Notes: generated by a model not told the origin, from the sequence alone. A stretch of DNA of 64,000 nt from Heterobilharzia americana (GCA_944470555.2 OX104127.1:57506140-57570139); one strand, 5' to 3'; shown: positions 46,434 to 58,690, numbered from the stretch's first letter. A program made the numbers and translations.

Positions 46434-47460
46434 TAAAAACCTCTAATTGAACTCATACAGCGATGTTAGAGCTAATGGAGACTTCTTTTTTTTGTTTGAC
46501 GAGAACCAGTAGCGTTGGCCAGAGATACCTACTGTCACTGTTCATGTTCAACTTCGTTATAGGTGTATTAATGACATAGCTTTAGGTACGTTTGACTTCG
46601 CATGGCTTGATCTACTGCCTGGAGACCGTCTAGTTAACTTGAAGTACGTAGGCGACATTGTCCTGTTAGGCGAAGACGTTAGTAAAATGCAGACTCTTCT
46701 GAATGTGTTGAGCAGAAATCTGAGTATGTTTGAGATGCATTTCGCACCTGTCAAATACATGATGCTCCAGGACTGAACTTCAACTGCTCCTACTTTATGG
46801 ATAAGGAGCAAAGTGATTAAGCGCGGTAATTACTTCACGTAGCTAGTAAGTTTAAGCAGGCGAATGAGATTGGTTGTTGACGAGACCTCAGCTCGATTAC
46901 AGAGGGTTCATTTAGCATTTTTCAGCAGGCACATTGAGTGCCGTCAAGATTTCCGACTACCTATCAAGGGACAGCTATACTGCATTGCTTTTCTTTCGTC
47001 CTGTTATGTGGCTGTGGGAAATGGCCGTTGGAAATAGAAGACATGAAGCGGTTACGGTCGTTGATTATTGATGTCTTCGTAGCATTGCTCACTTGTTGTT
47101 GAATCACTATGTTAGCAATGTCAACGTTAAGCTAAGGGTACCAGGCAAGTTAATGAATGACGTTGTGAACCTTCGTCGACTGTGATGACTTGGATATGTG
47201 CCTCGCATACCTAACCACTGCCTACCTCGACATGCCATGCTAGGTGAATTTAGACTAGGTTGGAAGAAAATTTAGGGTGACCAAACCAAGACGTGACACC
47301 AGTTCATGAAGTCTCTAGCTGCTGATCTAAGCCGTCTGGGAAGGTGTAGACCATCCGAGTGGTGTACCTGTGACCATAGGAATCAGTGGTTGAAGACTCT
47401 TGGTGGCATGACCGAAGATTGGTCGCCAGTGTATTCACTCTTTGATATCCTCTAAAGCGT
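46434..47460 (+). mobile_element. Second SR2-like copy, right part (RT palm to 3' end)
   Basis: After the insertion the RT continues: LDLLPGDRLVNLKYVGDIVL (46600-46665, the YADD box changed to YVGD), KMQTLLNVLSRNLSMFEMHF, then the C-terminal region. That region has a VVNLRRL-like stretch near 47165-47190 and ends near 47410-47455 with KTLGGMTEDWSPVYSLFDIL. Frames are broken. Confidence 0.75.
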
Positions 47461-47809
47461 GAATATTTCTACTGATCTTTTTCTTCAGATTATTCATTTT
47501 ATATTCGCTTTTGTCTACTCTGATTTGAACCTTTTGCCAAACACTTATTCTTTGCATGCTACTCTGAAGTGTGACAATTTGAACTGATGTACTTGTGTAT
47601 GACGCTCTACGTGGATTTCGCCTGTCTTTCTATCAAAAAGATGTGTTCTGTCAGTAAAGCTTGTCCAGATAGAGATGAGAAGGTTTAACAAGAACTTCTG
47701 GATGGCAGTTGTTTATAGAGTGGTGCTGAATGTCTGTTGTGAAACAGATGAGATTTAGACTTTGTACTGAGCTTTTATAACTCCTGTACAGTCATCTATT
47801 ACTGTGTTG
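47461..47809. other. Element 3' flank, unassigned
   Basis: This AT-rich sequence follows the SR2-like 3' end. Nothing is recognised. Confidence 0.35.
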
Positions 47810-48560
47810 TGGTCGAAGTTGCCGCACTTCATATCAAACCATGAATCGAGAATCCACCTAGATGAAAGGTAGGGAAATAAAGTAGAAAGCAGTCAAAAGT
47901 GGTACAAAGTCATCAAAAGGTAGCAAGAGGAATGAGTGAGAACGCTGCTACTCTATCTGATAATAAAGATAATGTATAGACACATCTGCTCCACTGAGAT
48001 AGATTTATAGGCATATCTGTGAGAGTAAGCAGTGACATGAGCCGCAACCGATTTACATTGTCCTACACGACTGAGACCAACAGTCAAAGACTTCATGAAC
48101 TGATACCATATTTTAGTTTTCTCACCTTTTCCCACCCTGAACCTTATTCAGCTCATATTGTGCTACGAGTAGATGGTGACTAGACACGCATAACATGCTT
48201 CCAAGTCACCTTAGTCAATGCAAGTTCACACCCTTCTACGTTACTAAACAGTTTTCAGCCATGCCACCAAGTCCTCAACCTTTGACTCCTGATTTCCGAG
48301 GCACCCCAGCCAGGTAGTCTGCACCTTTCTATACCGCTTAGACCAGCAGATAAAAGACCCGAGGGCTAGTGCCACGTCTTCGTTTGGTGACCCTAAGTCT
48401 TTTTTCAACCTGGTTCAAGTTCACATAGCATTTTGCGTTGAGGTTGGGATGAATAGCACATATCAAGGCTACATCGGTCGATGATGGCTCACAACATCAT
48501 TAATCATCTTGCTTTCTTCGCTTAATACCCTTCGCCTATCCTTGAAATTGCTGACAAAGT
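47810..48560 (-). mobile_element. Two SR2-like 3' ends, minus orientation
   Basis: Minus-strand translations give TKIWYQFMKSLTVGLSRVGQ (48060-48115) and, further right, a second related C-terminal stretch with FNQVEKRLRVTKRRR and GCLGNQESKVEDLVAWL-like sequence (48250-48430). Both are decayed copies of the region seen at 47200-47460. Confidence 0.6.
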
Positions 48561-48689
48561 GATTTGACTATGCGTGAGCAATAGTACTAAGAAATCAATT
48601 GTCGAAGACCGGTAACCTCTTTGTGTCTTCTACTTTTAACGACCATGTGCCGCAACTGTATAACAGGATACAAGGACTGCAGCGCAGCA

Positions 48690-49080
48690 TATTTGTCTCT
48701 TGATGGGTAGTAGGGAATTTACCCGGCGAGACAGATGACGCATGTTGGCAAATGCCATAACAAGTACGTCCAACTTCATAGTTATTGATCTACTCTATGT
48801 AGGGCATCTGGTTGACTTGGAGAAGTTCCGTTAGGTTGGAGAAAGGCCAGGTGGCCAGAACAAGACGTGGTATCATTCCATTAAGTTTTTGACTGTTGAT
48901 CTGAACCCTTTTGGATGGTGTAAACTGCGTCTCTGGACTCCCCGATATAGTGGGAATCAATTTTTGGAGACTCTTGGTGACATGGCCTAAAATCGATCAC
49001 GGATGTATTCACCCTTTACCATCTTCCAAAGCCTGAATATTTTCACTAACCTCTATCTTCCAGTTGTTTGTTCTTCTATG
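48690..49080 (+). mobile_element. SR2-like 3' end fragment
   Basis: The plus strand carries the end of the same C-terminal region: a QFLETLGDMA-like stretch near 48958-48990, then DHGCIHPLPSSKA-like sequence. It is oriented opposite to the preceding copies. Confidence 0.6.
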
Positions 49081-50550
49081 CACCTTCGTCTACTTTATTA
49101 TCAGCTTTTTTGTACCTACTTTTTCTCTGAATGTTACTGTAAAATACAGCGACTTGGTCCGATGCACTTGTGTGGTAGGTACCATATTGATTTTGTCTGT
49201 TTGTTGTTCACTTAATGTTGCGTGAACTGAAGTATTTTCAATCCTATGTAGACAAAGTAAAATTTCTCCGTGAAGTTAACATACTGGTAGATCATAGCCG
49301 CAGGTTTTACAACTTTCAGATGGTAGCATATGAGAAGGACTTGTGTATGATTTCACCTACAGTGTGAATCACTTATGCAGTTTTAATGTTACGGCTGTCA
49401 ACACTATACACTATCAGAATTTTTTACAGTAATTGTTCATAAAATGTTTACCTAGAAATTATTTCATTTTATTTTAATTTGTATCGGTAACTTCATTCAT
49501 TTTCTGTTGTATTACAGTCAAGTATGATTGACCTAATGATCTGTCAAAATGAAATTGCCTGCCTAAAGCTAGCAAATTATTATGAATAAAGAGAGATCCC
49601 GCTTCAAATTGCGCTTACTTCAAATTATAATTCTAGTGTTTTTGGATATCATAAAAAAAAGATCTAACTGTCTACTCTAGCATTTAAGACTGTATACTAT
49701 GAAGTCTAGTAGAGGTAAGCTTTCTTGCCTATTTCAACTATCCTTTATAAAATAAATATGCACCTGAGAATAATTTTGCGCATATTTTAACTGTGGTCTA
49801 CTATGATCTAATTAAGTTGTACATACTTATATATAAATCCAACCATAATCTAGATAGGACATAAATTCACGATTGTTGTCACGTACTTCCATGTTTATCA
49901 TGCGAAAGGTAATTAGAACGGTGCCAAGAGTTGTCAGGGTGAGACTAGAAGTTATCCCCATATGTTATATAGGATTCTGTCTGAAAATATGTATTTTATG
50001 TGTTCTGTATGGATTTATTCTGATGTAAAATTGCAATCATAATTCCTTTTGGATGTAATTTGAAGCGTCAACTAACCCACTGTAATCTGTGAGCATCGTT
50101 CGTGCTCAATAACTGTACTTACTTCCCGCTTAAGAAATGGAGGTGCAGCTAACACTTTTATACATGAATAAACTATTTGAAACACAGAGGTCATTGTAAA
50201 GACTATGCAGATAGGTAGGATATTCATACAGAACACAGAAAATGTCCGTATTTTCACGAACAACCGTACAACATATGGCTAACAACACCTGGGATAATTT
50301 TTAGCCTCCCCCTTATCTCGAGATCAAATTTCACTCTGTTTGCCAGGTAGTCGGTGTCATAAGCTTTCATACAATAAGTATGATTCATAACCTAGTACAT
50401 TAACACTTGTATCGGGTTGAGTTGCGTTATTTTATTTGTAACATTAACGTTCAGATAGCCTGTAATCTAGTTTATAGAATTATATTTGTAGATTATTTTG
50501 GTATATGTACTTCCCAATGAATGATGAACAAGCACGTGATTTTTTTATGA
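49081..50550. other. AT-rich sequence without recognised features
   Basis: No exon chain, repeat partner or RNA gene was found. Low-complexity TTTTA runs occur. It may be intronic or intergenic sequence upstream of the zinc-finger gene. Confidence 0.4.
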
Positions 50551-50559
50551 TAATGATGA

Positions 50560-50735
50560 GTACTATCTAGCGGCAGAATCCAGGGCACGCGTTTCGTCCC
50601 ATCTGGGTCTTATCAGCTGAATGTAATTGCCTCCCAATCGGTGATGTTGTTCCCAGTAAATCTAGAACTCAGGACCAATCGCTTCAAACACCAGATTGTT
50701 ATCCACTAGGTCATTGAGTCATTCTAACGACTCCT
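50560..50735 (-). mobile_element. Sm-alpha-like SINE with tRNA-type promoter and hammerhead relic
   Basis: On the minus strand a tRNA-like head runs from about 50730, with an A-box-like GACCTAGTGGATAAC, then GTTTGAAGCGATTGGTCC and a decayed B box (GAGTTCTAGATTT in place of GGTTCGAATCT). It is followed by a hammerhead-ribozyme-like segment at 50563-50622. This combination is characteristic of the schistosome Sm-alpha SINE-like family. The copy is old. Confidence 0.72.
50563..50622 (-). ncRNA. Hammerhead ribozyme relic (Sm-alpha type), predicted inactive
   Basis: The minus strand reads CAGCTGATAAG, a stem-loop GACCCAGATGGGAC, GAAAC, GCGTGCC and CTGGATTC, in the exact order of the S. mansoni hammerhead. 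Two core positions differ from the active ribozyme. CUGAUGA has become CUGAUAA (G8 to A, plus-strand base 50611-50612 region), and the cleavage triplet GUC has become GCC (50584-50586). G8 is catalytic and the U of the triplet is needed for cleavage, so self-cleavage is not expected. Stem II has one A-A mismatch, and stem I can still start with a UCAG/CUGG pairing. Confidence 0.75.
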
Positions 50736-51099
50736 TGTGCGATGAGTACAGTTCTTATGTTATTGCTTGTAATTCCATGTCGTTGATTGGACCGAATTGA
50801 TCGTTGTTCTGGCTAAATTATTTTATTTTACATTCATTGAGAAATATTCAAAATTCCAGCATAATGAGTATTGTTTACTTAATGCTCAAATTTTTTTAAA
50901 AAACACTGTAATCCCAACTTGGTTCAGATAGTCTGTTAGTTTGACTTTGTAGTATTGATATCCACTATAACTCACTAGTAAGGTTAAGTTTCATTTATTC
51001 AGGTTTAGATAACCAATCATTAGTGCTGAGCAGTATAAAGGTGTGTGGTTTGATCTTATTCAAACTTTAAGATGTGTTTCTAGGATTTTCATCTGCTGT

Positions 51100-52540
51100 C
51101 TTCTCTTCTGTTAGTTTTTCCATCTATTGGTTTTCCAGTGTATATTTAGCATAGTCTCGGTAGCTGAAGACACTGACGAAATGGGGCATCTTCATAAACC
51201 TGGCTGAAAAATTGAGAATGTTTAAAATGTGTTTCGTTCCTGTTGTCTAAGAACTGGCCTGAATCAAAACCCTTTCTGGCAGTAGATTATGAAATGACTA
51301 AGCATGCTAAGCGACTCACGTATTCAGCGAGTCTCATAATCTTCGGTGCATTTGCAGCCGATGAAATCTAGACACATAAAATACCTGATCGGTTTTGTTT
51401 AATGCTAATGGATATCTGAATATCAGATAAAAGGCGGTTGTACTGCATCATTTCTAGTTTAGTGGTCATAAGACTTAATCGTTGAAGGCGAACAATTTGT
51501 GAGGATCACACGTGTTCCTTCATTATTGACATCATAGGATTGCTGATTGATAACTGGTAAGGAATACAGAGGTTAGATTTTGAGCATTAAATGGAATAAG
51601 TTTGTGCACCTTTATCGACTAATGTGGTTGGTGTGTGCTTGTCTAGCGAGTCCGAGTACGATGGAAATACAATGCCCTTCGCTAACAATAGAGAGTGTAG
51701 TGGTTGAGTGTGTTGACCGACCACTTGACTTACCTGGGAAGTGGGATCAGCCCTGGTGGCTCAGTGACCAATGAAATCTCTGTACGAATACAAAAGGCCC
51801 GGTCGACTTTTGCTAATTTGTTCCACCTATGGCGCTGCCGTGATATCCGATTGTCTATTAAGGGTGGCGTGTACTGCACAGCAGTCTGCTCTGTTCTGCT
51901 GTATGGCTGTGAAACACGACCATTGAAAGTGGAAGTTATGAGAAGGCTTCAAGTGTTTGACCACGTTGCCTTCGTAGTATAGGCCGTATTTCGTGGTGTC
52001 ACCACGTGAGTAATGCAGAAGTCAGGTGTAGAGGCTTAGGGAGAATAGGTAGAGGTAGAGGTAAGTCAGTTGACGAGGTTGTGAACCTTCATCGACTGAG
52101 ATGGTTGTCTGGGACATGTGTTACGTACACCTAGTCTCCGTCTGCCTCATCACACAATGTTGGCCGAAGTAGGTTCAGGCTTTAAAAAGACCCGAGGTGG
52201 CGAGAGCGAAGCATGGCATGAATGTATGAAGTGTTTGAGTGTTGGTTTGAGTCATGGTGGGGGATTCCGACTAGGTGGTTGGTGTTGGTGGGAGAAGAGG
52301 AACCAGTTGTTGGAGACTGATTGTAGGTGATGACATGGCTGAGAACGGATGTCAGTGGCGCAGATGTATGCACACATTATCCTCATCTTAACACTATACG
52401 GAATCTCACTATTTTCTCATTCTTCCTTTCTCTCTCTGAGTATTTAATATTTCTTTTGACTGAGTTTTCTTTTCTTCGTCTTCCAGTTAACTTTCTTTTT
52501 GGTTTATGTGATGATATGAGGTGTGTCAGGTGAGAGGGTT
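51100..52540 (+). mobile_element. SR2-like element, C-terminal half and 3' end
   Basis: A decayed RT end (51150-51300) leads to a well-preserved C-terminal region: SVTNEISVRIQKARSTFANL (51757-51820), SIKGGVYCTAVCSVLLYGCE (51857-51915) and an RLPHHTMLAEVGSGFKKTRG stretch (52139-52198). Plus-strand sequence from 51741 on is nearly identical to 59357-60075, and from about 52070 to 55550-56010. The 3' end has a short CT run (52428-52438). Confidence 0.8.
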
Positions 52541-52839
52541 AAGCAGTAATGCCTGATAGTATGTTAGTTTGGATAGATGAACAGAGATCCTCAGAGTAGT
52601 CAATTCAATCCATGACGTTTTGTAACTGTTGTTCTGAAACGAAAAACAATGTCTGACTTCCTATACAGCTGATGTAGTCGTGTTTAAATTGTATCTACTT
52701 GAAAGGCATCTATAGAAATTATTACTTTTCTTTATGTTTATGAAAAGAGTTGAATTTTCTCTTCTTCATTTAGTAGTTGGAGTTCAAATTGTGTTACTTT
52801 AAAGCATTAATATATTTACAATAACTTTTTATTCTTTAG

Positions 52840-53758
52840 TTCCTAATGGATCACTTGATTTCAGTTCAAGTCCTTACAAAACAGTCAAAGAGAATAGTGC
52901 TTACAAAAACAATAAAAAGCATAGTACTGTTGGCAATACCAGTATAAACCATCACCAACGGACAACTAATGAAACTAAACGATCTATAAGTGATAAGCAA
53001 AGAATGTTGATAACCGATGCCAAACTTCCAAAAAATTCCAGTCTTTCCAACATAACAAATGATCTTTCACATAATTCTAATCCTTCTTATACAAATCAGT
53101 TGCCTCAAAAGGCTAGACGATCATTATTAGATTGGGATAGTTTTATAAATTTATCCAAAAAACCACGAAATCTATCCTTAAAAACTGATAATTCTCTTCG
53201 TCGATTGCCTTCAGAAACAATACGCCCTGCCTCTTTATCTCCAATCAAAACAAAACAAGAATCTAATCATAATTGGTTATCACCTTTGAGGACAAATGCG
53301 TCGATGAAGAAGACTTCAGTTGTATCAGTTAAGAGTAATCCAGAATCAGATAAAGCACATATATTGTGTGATAATCGTTCATCTTTTGAAGAACATGCTA
53401 AAAACCACACCTTCAAAAAGAAGAAGAATCGTCATCTCATGTATCCACTTCAGCTTGTGTTTCACCACCGATTGTAGTTAAAAATCCTACGGAGTCTAGG
53501 AAACGTAGGCTGTCTTTGTTATCTTCTGGTTGTAATAGCCTTGAAATACCTTCTTCTGATGACGTTGATTCAGACTCTCGGAAACAGAACCATGAAAAAA
53601 ATCACATTCATATTCATGAAGCTAAGAAAAGGAAATTATCCCCTTTAGTTCCTATCAACAAAAAGAAAAAGAAGAAAAGAAAGAAGTCTTCCACCCTTTC
53701 AGTGAATTCAGATCAATGTAATGACCTCCAATCACCCGGTACCCATTTCGATACTGAT
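52840..53758 (+). CDS. Zinc-finger gene, exon a (Lys/Ser-rich), one frameshift
   Basis: The exon begins after the acceptor tattctttag (52839) with a two-base remainder of a split codon, so coding exons must exist upstream. They were not found. It ends at the donor gat|gtaagt (53759). The protein is hydrophilic and low-complexity: KRSISDKQR, KARRSLLDWDSFINL, RPASLSPIKTKQ, then AKKRKLSPL and a KKKKKKRKKSS run that could be a nuclear localisation signal. The frame from 52842 changes by one base between about 53415 and 53431. A missing A in the run at 53415-53419 would restore one frame to the donor. This is either an assembly error or a real break. The protein is not identified. This is the first visible exon of a chain continuing to 63925. 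Confidence 0.78.
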
Positions 53759-53829
53759 GTAAGTTATTTTGTGAATCATAGTGGGTTTTCCTTTTTTAGT
53801 GTGTATACTACTAGCCACTTTGACGGGAA

Positions 53830-54400
53830 CTGGCTGGTTGCTGACTAGATCTTACCTTGGATACATAAGACCTGTATGGCGTTTACCAACCTGGGTCGTC
53901 TTTGGCGTCAACTGCCGGAATATCCTACTACTTATCAAATATTTCACTGCAGTCTTTTCTGTCCTGTTATACGGCTATAAGACATGACCGTTAGGAATAT
54001 AAGTTATGAAGCGGTCACAAGTTTCTGGTCGCGAATTTCTTCGTAGCATAACTCTCAATATTGAGATCAGGCGAGGGATACTAGGTAAGATAGGCAAGCC
54101 GATCGACTGAGATGGTTTGGACATGTGTTGCACATGCTGAGCCACTGCCTACCTCGATGTATAATGTTGGGGCAAGTTGGAACAATGCTTAGGATGGCCA
54201 AACCAAGAGGTATTCAGTCCATGAAGTTCCTCACTCTTGGTCTCAACCGTGTGGAGAGACGAAGACAATAAGAATCAGTGGTTGAGGACTCTTGGTGGCA
54301 TGGTCAGAAATCAGTTATAATGTCTCTAATGTATTCACTCTTTGACGTCTTCTAATCTTTATCTCCAAGTTGTTTATTCTTCTATACACCTTTGTCTGAT
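53830..54400 (+). mobile_element. SR2-like 3' end in intron
   Basis: It carries the decayed C-terminal region, in the same order as 46960-47460: a FSVLLYGYKT-type stretch (53955-53987), then CLDMCCTC/PLPTSM-like sequence, then the RNQWLRTLGGMVRNQL-like end near 54270-54315. Confidence 0.7.
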
Positions 54401-54659
54401 ATCAGCCGTTTTCCATCTACTTTCTCTTTAAATGATACTGTGAAGTGTTGCAAGTGGAGCCGACACGAGATTCCACTTTAATTTCATCTGTCTTCTTCAT
54501 CGCCTAAACTCACAATTTTCCGTTTTTGATATGCATTCACAAACACGAACTACTTATTTCTACTTTACTCAGATGACTTCTACCTTTCATCAAGCAAAAT
54601 ATAGATCTATGTTAAAGACCTTCTAAAAGCTTATTGCCTAACGAGAAAAAAATGCGAAG

Positions 54660-54810
54660 CGTACTCACCAACCTTGGGCACATTCATGCACCAGAAAAAC
54701 TTGAGTCACACGTATTATGTGGCTGGGATTGTGATACTACTTGGCCACCCAACCCTCGGTAGTTGGTGTAGGATTCGAACCCATGACCGCTGAGGAATCA
54801 AACCTTAGCG
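54660..54810 (-). mobile_element. tRNA-derived SINE-like copy
   Basis: The minus strand has a B-box-like GGGTTCGAATCC (54771-54782) preceded by a GCTAAGG-type A-box region, and is followed by ACCGAGGGTTGGGTGGCCAAGTAG. Related sequence occurs at 61455-61640 and 63540-63710. Confidence 0.5.
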
Positions 54811-55280
54811 CATTACTCCTAATATATTTTAATTTAATGTCGTTTTTCAACTCAGTTAAAAAAAAACAATTGTAGATGATATGAAAATAACTGTTATACT
54901 TGAAGGCTATTCTTTCACTCAGTTGATGCACAATGAAACCATTCAAGTGTTTTACAACTACATTTTTATCTAGTGAAATATTTAGTAAGATTAGGACATG
55001 AAAGAGGAATTTTTTATTCGATGAAGAATTTGCATTCAGAGAACTTCGATTGTATATTGAAATGGCATTTATTTTCATTCACCTTTTTATCATCCTTTTT
55101 CACTCACTCTCTGATGTACAAGTTGGTTGTATCAATATGTGCTAGAGTACTCATTTGATAATAGGAGTTTAGTTAACACAAAGAAATGGTACTTTTACAA
55201 TACTTGAACTAGAAGTGGTAAGTAATCTTGAAATTGTAAAATTAAAATTTTATTACTTGTTCAGTTGTCTGAAAATAATA

Positions 55281-55318
55281 GTGATAATAATAATAATAAT
55301 AATGATAATAACAATAAC

Positions 55319-55350
<32 letters not shown>

Positions 55351-55352
55351 TA
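55281..55352. repeat. AAT/ATA microsatellite
   Basis: About 70 bases are built mainly of aat units with a few gat and aac interruptions. It lies in the intron between exon a and exon b. Confidence 0.9.
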
Positions 55353-55489
55353 AAAAGAGAAGTGAGTATCTTTATTAAGTTGTTGACATCGATTACACAA
55401 AAATGATAATAGTTGAAAATCGCCAATAGGTAGGGGGTAGATCTTATTATTTTTTTACAGTTTCAATTTATTTACTATACTCTGGACAC

Positions 55490-56040
55490 CACGTGTGTAA
55501 CGCACAAGTCAGGCGTAGAGTTTTAGAAAGTCAGTTGATACGGTTGTGAACCTTCATCGACTGAGATGGTTGTCTGGGACATGTGTTACGTACACCTAGT
55601 CTCCGTCTGCCTCATCACACAATGTTGGCCGAAGTAGGTTCAGGCTTTAAAAAGACCCGAGGTGGCGAGAGCGAAGCATGGCATGAATGTATGAAGTGTT
55701 TGAGTGTTGGTTTGAGTTATGGTGGGGGATTCCGACTAGGTGGTTGGTGTTGGTGGGAGAAGAGGAACCAGTTGTTGGAGACTGATTGTAGGTGATGACA
55801 TGGCTGAGAACGGATGTCAGTGGCGCAGATGTATGCACACATTATCCTCATCTTAACACTATACGGAATCTCACTATTTTCTCATTCTTCCTTTCTCTCT
55901 CTCTCTCTGAGTATTTAATATTTCTTTTGACTGAGTTTTCTTTTCTTCGTCTTCCAGTTAACTTTCTTTTTGGTTTATGTGATGATATGAGATGTGTCAG
56001 GTGAGAGGGTTACACAGCAATGCCTGGTAGTATTTTGAGT
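55490..56040 (+). mobile_element. SR2-like 3' end, young copy
   Basis: It is nearly identical to 52020-52540 and 59640-60080, including the open RLPHHTMLAEVGSGFKKTRG stretch (55604-55663). The CT run in the 3' untranslated part (55894-55910) is longer than in the 52.4-kb copy. Confidence 0.8.
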
Positions 56041-56603
56041 TGGATGGATCGACTATACGCTGGAGAAAGTTGTTAGGCTATAGGGCTAACTCGGTGCAAG
56101 TAAGAGTTTGTACAAATTTCTTTCAAACCCCTGGGATTCGAATTGTCCCGTTGGTATCCAATTACTTCTAATGCTTGTGAAAGGTAGATTTCGAAAGTTC
56201 AGTGAGTGTGACTTACTGAAAAAGCACTGTGTACACCAGTTACAGTGTATAGGCTAATGCAAATATCCTATTTTGACAACTGAAGACATGAGTAGCTTAA
56301 TTGTAAGATATCTGATTCCTGGACTTAATGTGATACTGGTTAAAATATCTGTTTGTTTCAATAGTGGATTACTTTGAGGTAGCGGAAACATCTTGAATCT
56401 TGACTGCTAAGCAATATAGACTTGATAATCGTCTGCATTGAGTAGTACATGCAAAACTATTGTATTTCATTTAGTCTGTTAAGAACATCTTACATACAGG
56501 TAAACTGTTTTGTGACGTAACGTTTTTCATGTGCATGTATCTATTTCACCTAGTATGTGTGTGTGTTTTCACTTTTCTTTCTACTATTACTTCATATTTA
56601 TAG

Positions 56604-56873
56604 AATGCAATACAAGTAAAAGAGGTGGCAGACCAGTCAATGTCTGAATTCTCTGACCTTCAAGCAGATGAAATTTCTTCTCACGGAAAGTCTGAACAAT
56701 CACTACTAAGTGTAGAAAAAAGTGAACGAAATGAAAATGAAGTTGTTGTGTCCAAAGAAAATGATGAATCTCAGGAAACGTTTCTGTCAACCAGGAGTCC
56801 ATCAACACCAGCTTGGCTTAAAGCCATTCACGGACCATCACTAAGGGAAAGAAAGTCGCCGGAGTCTGTAAAG
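56604..56873 (+). CDS. Zinc-finger gene, exon b (acidic)
   Basis: It lies between the acceptor tatttatag (56603) and the donor gtaaag|gtattt (56874), and is 270 bases, exactly 90 codons in phase 0. It joins exon a without a frame change. The product is acidic and Ser/Glu-rich (NAIQVKEVADQSMSEFSDL, VEKSERNENEVVVSKEND), ending with STPAWLKAIHGPSLRERKS. No domain is recognised. The codon bias toward A/T third positions resembles exon a. Confidence 0.78.
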
Positions 56874-57049
56874 GTATTTATTTACTACCACTGTTTCTGA
56901 ATTACTGGATGCACGTGCACTCTCATCCCTCAAGGTCCCGAGCACAATGAAGGAGGGAAGCAACTAAAATTTAGACTGACAAATAGTCTACACAATGACT
57001 GGGAATTAGTGGTTGGGTAGCAAAGATTAAAGGGATGAAAAAGGTAGCA

Positions 57050-58190
57050 TCGATGGGTTGCAGTAGGCAGTTATTTAGACTAACCAAGGAAATTGGTGCA
57101 ACAAAGTCAGTTAGTTAGTGAGACTGTTGCGAAGAAAGATGCGTCTGGGATTCAGCCTCACTGTAGACAGCTGGAGCGGTGCATGAAACACCTCAATAAA
57201 CAGTTCCGTTGACCTGCAGCCACTATCCTGTCGGATCCTCAGTAGAGCTTTCTGAATTTGAGGAAGCTGTAAGTAATTTGTAAGGAGGAAACGCAGCAGG
57301 AGGTAACTGACGACAGAAGTCAGCAATTGTAGTTCCGATTAACTGAAGCATAACTGGTGTATAGGAGCTAGACATGATCCTCTTTTACTGGTCTGATCAA
57401 TGGTTATCCCAGTCTTTAAGAAAAGTGAGAGGTCCCTTTGTGATAACCGCAGCGGAATCAACCTGACGAATATAGTATGTGAGATTTTAGGTTTTATAGG
57501 TATCAGATATTTAAGTGAAGCTGGGAACAGCAAACCTGAGGAAACCAGATATTTAGGCTCCGTCAAGCTCTGTAACAGAAGTGTACTTACCTCCACCTAA
57601 GGGTGTCGCTGTCCTCAAAAACCCGTGGGTGTATCAGTACCTACGGTTGGTTATTAGCTGAGTTGTGTATAGTTCAGACGGTGTCGTCTAGATTGCCTAC
57701 TCTCTCCATCCTTATTCAAATTTATCATACATCTACTTATGGAGATCCCCCTCTCTCATTGTGTAATCTTGTAGGGATTTGATCACAGAAGAATCCTTAG
57801 TGATTCCAGTGTACTCAGATAACACGGTCATATTGGATGACGACTGTGATAAGACCAATGGTTCTTTAGATACATAGAGCGGTAATTTGAGAATGTTTTG
57901 AATATGTTTCTCACTTCATAAATGAAAATTATTGCTCCACGACTAGTATTTAGTACTGGCTGGCGCCTTAACAACAGAGAGTCAAGGGTTTATGCGCATT
58001 GACCACCTCACTCACTTAGGAATTTGGACCAGCCCTTATGAATCAATCCCTGACAGCATCAACACGTAGATACAGAAGTTTCTAGTCTAATTGTTGACCT
58101 ATTGTATTATGAAATAATCATTGTGGCAACTTGAACCGTTACCCAGTAATGCCTGGTCCTAGGTTGATCTGGATAGATGGATGGATGAAA
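57050..58190 (+). mobile_element. SR2-like element, decayed, RT region and 3' end
   Basis: RT traces occur: VIPVFKKSERSLCDNRSGIN and LTNIVCEILGFIGIRYLSEA (57400-57525), SLFKFIIHLLMEIP (57710-57750) and a decayed YADD box near 57815-57840. The end near 58140-58185 has gcctggtcctaggttgatctgg, the 3' end typical of this family. Confidence 0.7.
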
Positions 58191-58311
58191 TAATCATACT
58201 ATTGTATACGCCAAATTAAAGTAGCGTTGAATGTTGTTGTTTTCATCGTATTTTTAACATTATATTTCAAAGCAATTCACCGTTTTTTTATGTAAAAAAA
58301 TATTTGTTCAG

Positions 58312-58449
58312 GAGGATGTAATCCCCATACAAAATCGAAATGGTCGGATTAATCCTACTATTTTTCACTGTTTATTCTGTGCACATCCATTTTCTGGAAA
58401 AAGATATCGGTTAAAGCATATGGTTTCTTGTCGGTTGGCGCCTAAACAT
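58312..58449 (+). CDS. Zinc-finger gene, exon c: first C2HC finger
   Basis: It lies between the acceptor tttgttcag (58311) and the donor cat|gtgagt (58450), and is 138 bases, 46 codons in phase 0. It encodes a zinc finger CLFCAHPFSGKRYRLKH followed by MVSC: C-x2-C-x12-H-x3-C. The spacing is the same as in the exon at 63782. The finger is preceded by IPIQNRNGRINPTIFH. A binding target cannot be stated. C2HC fingers bind nucleic acid or protein depending on the family. Confidence 0.82.
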
Positions 58450-58499
58450 GTGAGTACATCGTAAATGTTATTGCTTCTCACTTACTTACTTGCTTGTGA

Positions 58500-58690
58500 A
58501 AGGAGCTATAGCTTATTGGTCTAGGCAGTTGGTTTTTCACCTGACTAGTCGTATATTCGAATGAATTTTCATCCACCCCTACCCCCTAGTTATCGAGATC
58601 TGAGCAGTTATCTGGGTATCATTAACCCTCACACAATATGTGAGTGGTTTTATCATTGAGGTTATTCTATGCATGGCGTTGTTTGTATTG
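58500..58690 (+). mobile_element. tRNA-derived SINE-like copy
   Basis: The plus strand begins like a tRNA: GGAGCTATAGCTTATTGGTC with an A-box-like TAGCTTATTGGTCTAGG, then a weak B box (TATTCGAATGA). Downstream, CACACAATATGTGAG resembles the tails of the minus-strand copies in this gene. Confidence 0.45.

Noticed and set aside
55281..55352. Possible CRISPR-like or tandem array
   Set aside because: It is a simple AAT microsatellite without spacers.
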